Made by a program: the position numbers and the translations under genes
Shown: positions 63,796-64,000 of the stretch, one piece after another
How the letters are laid out: each line of letters opens with the position of its first letter
Numbering within the stretch: position 1 is the first letter of the stretch
Notes under the pieces: model-generated
The model's database searches: none
The model's input: the letters and a program-made list of their open reading frames with translations, nothing else
What the model was told of the DNA's origin: nothing
Assembly (NCBI GenBank): GCA_035079385.1
Contig: JAVHKY010000003.1
Coordinates: forward strand, 27,481,501-27,545,500
Reading direction: 5' to 3'
DNA: 64,000 nt
Source: Aspidiotus rigidus
Lineage: Eukaryota; Arthropoda; Insecta; Hemiptera; Diaspididae

Positions 63796-64000
63796 CTGGA
63801 AAAAAAAAAAAGGAAATAGATAATTAATTTCTACTTTTTGTGAGGGAGAATGAGGTCAAGAGTTGACTGATGCCAGGGGCCCATCAATACTACATCCAAC
63901 ACGATTGACAAGAAAAAGTAAATCAGCTGAGGGCAGACTTATCGCAAATAAAGGAGAAGATGAGGTTTTCGACCACAAAGTCTAAATAGTAAGTTTCGAT
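63796..64000. other. Intron of scalloped/TEAD, to window edge
   Basis: On the minus strand this ends in a polypyrimidine tract and CCAG, the acceptor of the first visible sd exon. No further exon is visible before the edge. Confidence 0.6.

Overview
This is AT-rich, intron-containing animal nuclear DNA, most likely from an insect. The evidence is four recognisable metazoan genes with short GT-AG introns, including the 3' end of a Scalloped/TEAD gene, together with Penelope-like, non-LTR, hAT-like, Tc1/mariner-like and Polinton (Maverick) remnants typical of arthropods. A sap-feeding hemipteran is plausible, but I cannot place the species.

All confident genes lie on the minus strand. From left to right they are: a BTB/Kelch gene (coding 20578-22506) with a decayed tandem copy of its kelch half beside it (18873 to about 19920); two complete, 8-exon, head-to-tail paralogs of the CCA-adding tRNA nucleotidyltransferase TRNT1 (34562-38353 and 38870-42515); a complete 5-exon homocysteine S-methyltransferase (49015-55867), with a broken copy of its last exon left at 43891-44019; and the last four coding exons of scalloped/TEAD (61965-63795), whose 5' part lies beyond the right edge.

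The rest is repeat-rich. Positions 1-17.3 kb hold a 33/66-bp satellite, two head-to-head Penelope-like fragments, two non-LTR fragments on opposite strands, and an 824-bp hAT-like element that contains a second hAT-like element; both have recognisable 8-bp target duplications. Positions 17.6-31.3 kb hold palindromic MITEs, including four foldback elements packed into about 650 bp (29167-29818), and minisatellites. Positions 46.5-47.5 kb hold a Polinton fragment with a protease that has lost its probable catalytic cysteine, next to a 218-bp hAT-like MITE. Intron 4 of the methyltransferase gene holds another hAT-like element and a second kind of Penelope-like fragment.

The most interesting signal is the TRNT1 pair. 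Both copies have intact reading frames and splice sites, the catalytic Asp-x-Asp and the Arg-Arg-Asp motif, yet both have lost the Glu-Asp-x-x-Arg pattern that selects CTP and ATP in this family, and both begin with a hydrophobic leader. They look like functional but diverged nucleotidyltransferases rather than ordinary CCA-adding enzymes. All exon boundaries were inferred by eye from reading frame, GT/AG sites and family similarity; percentages are rough hand counts.
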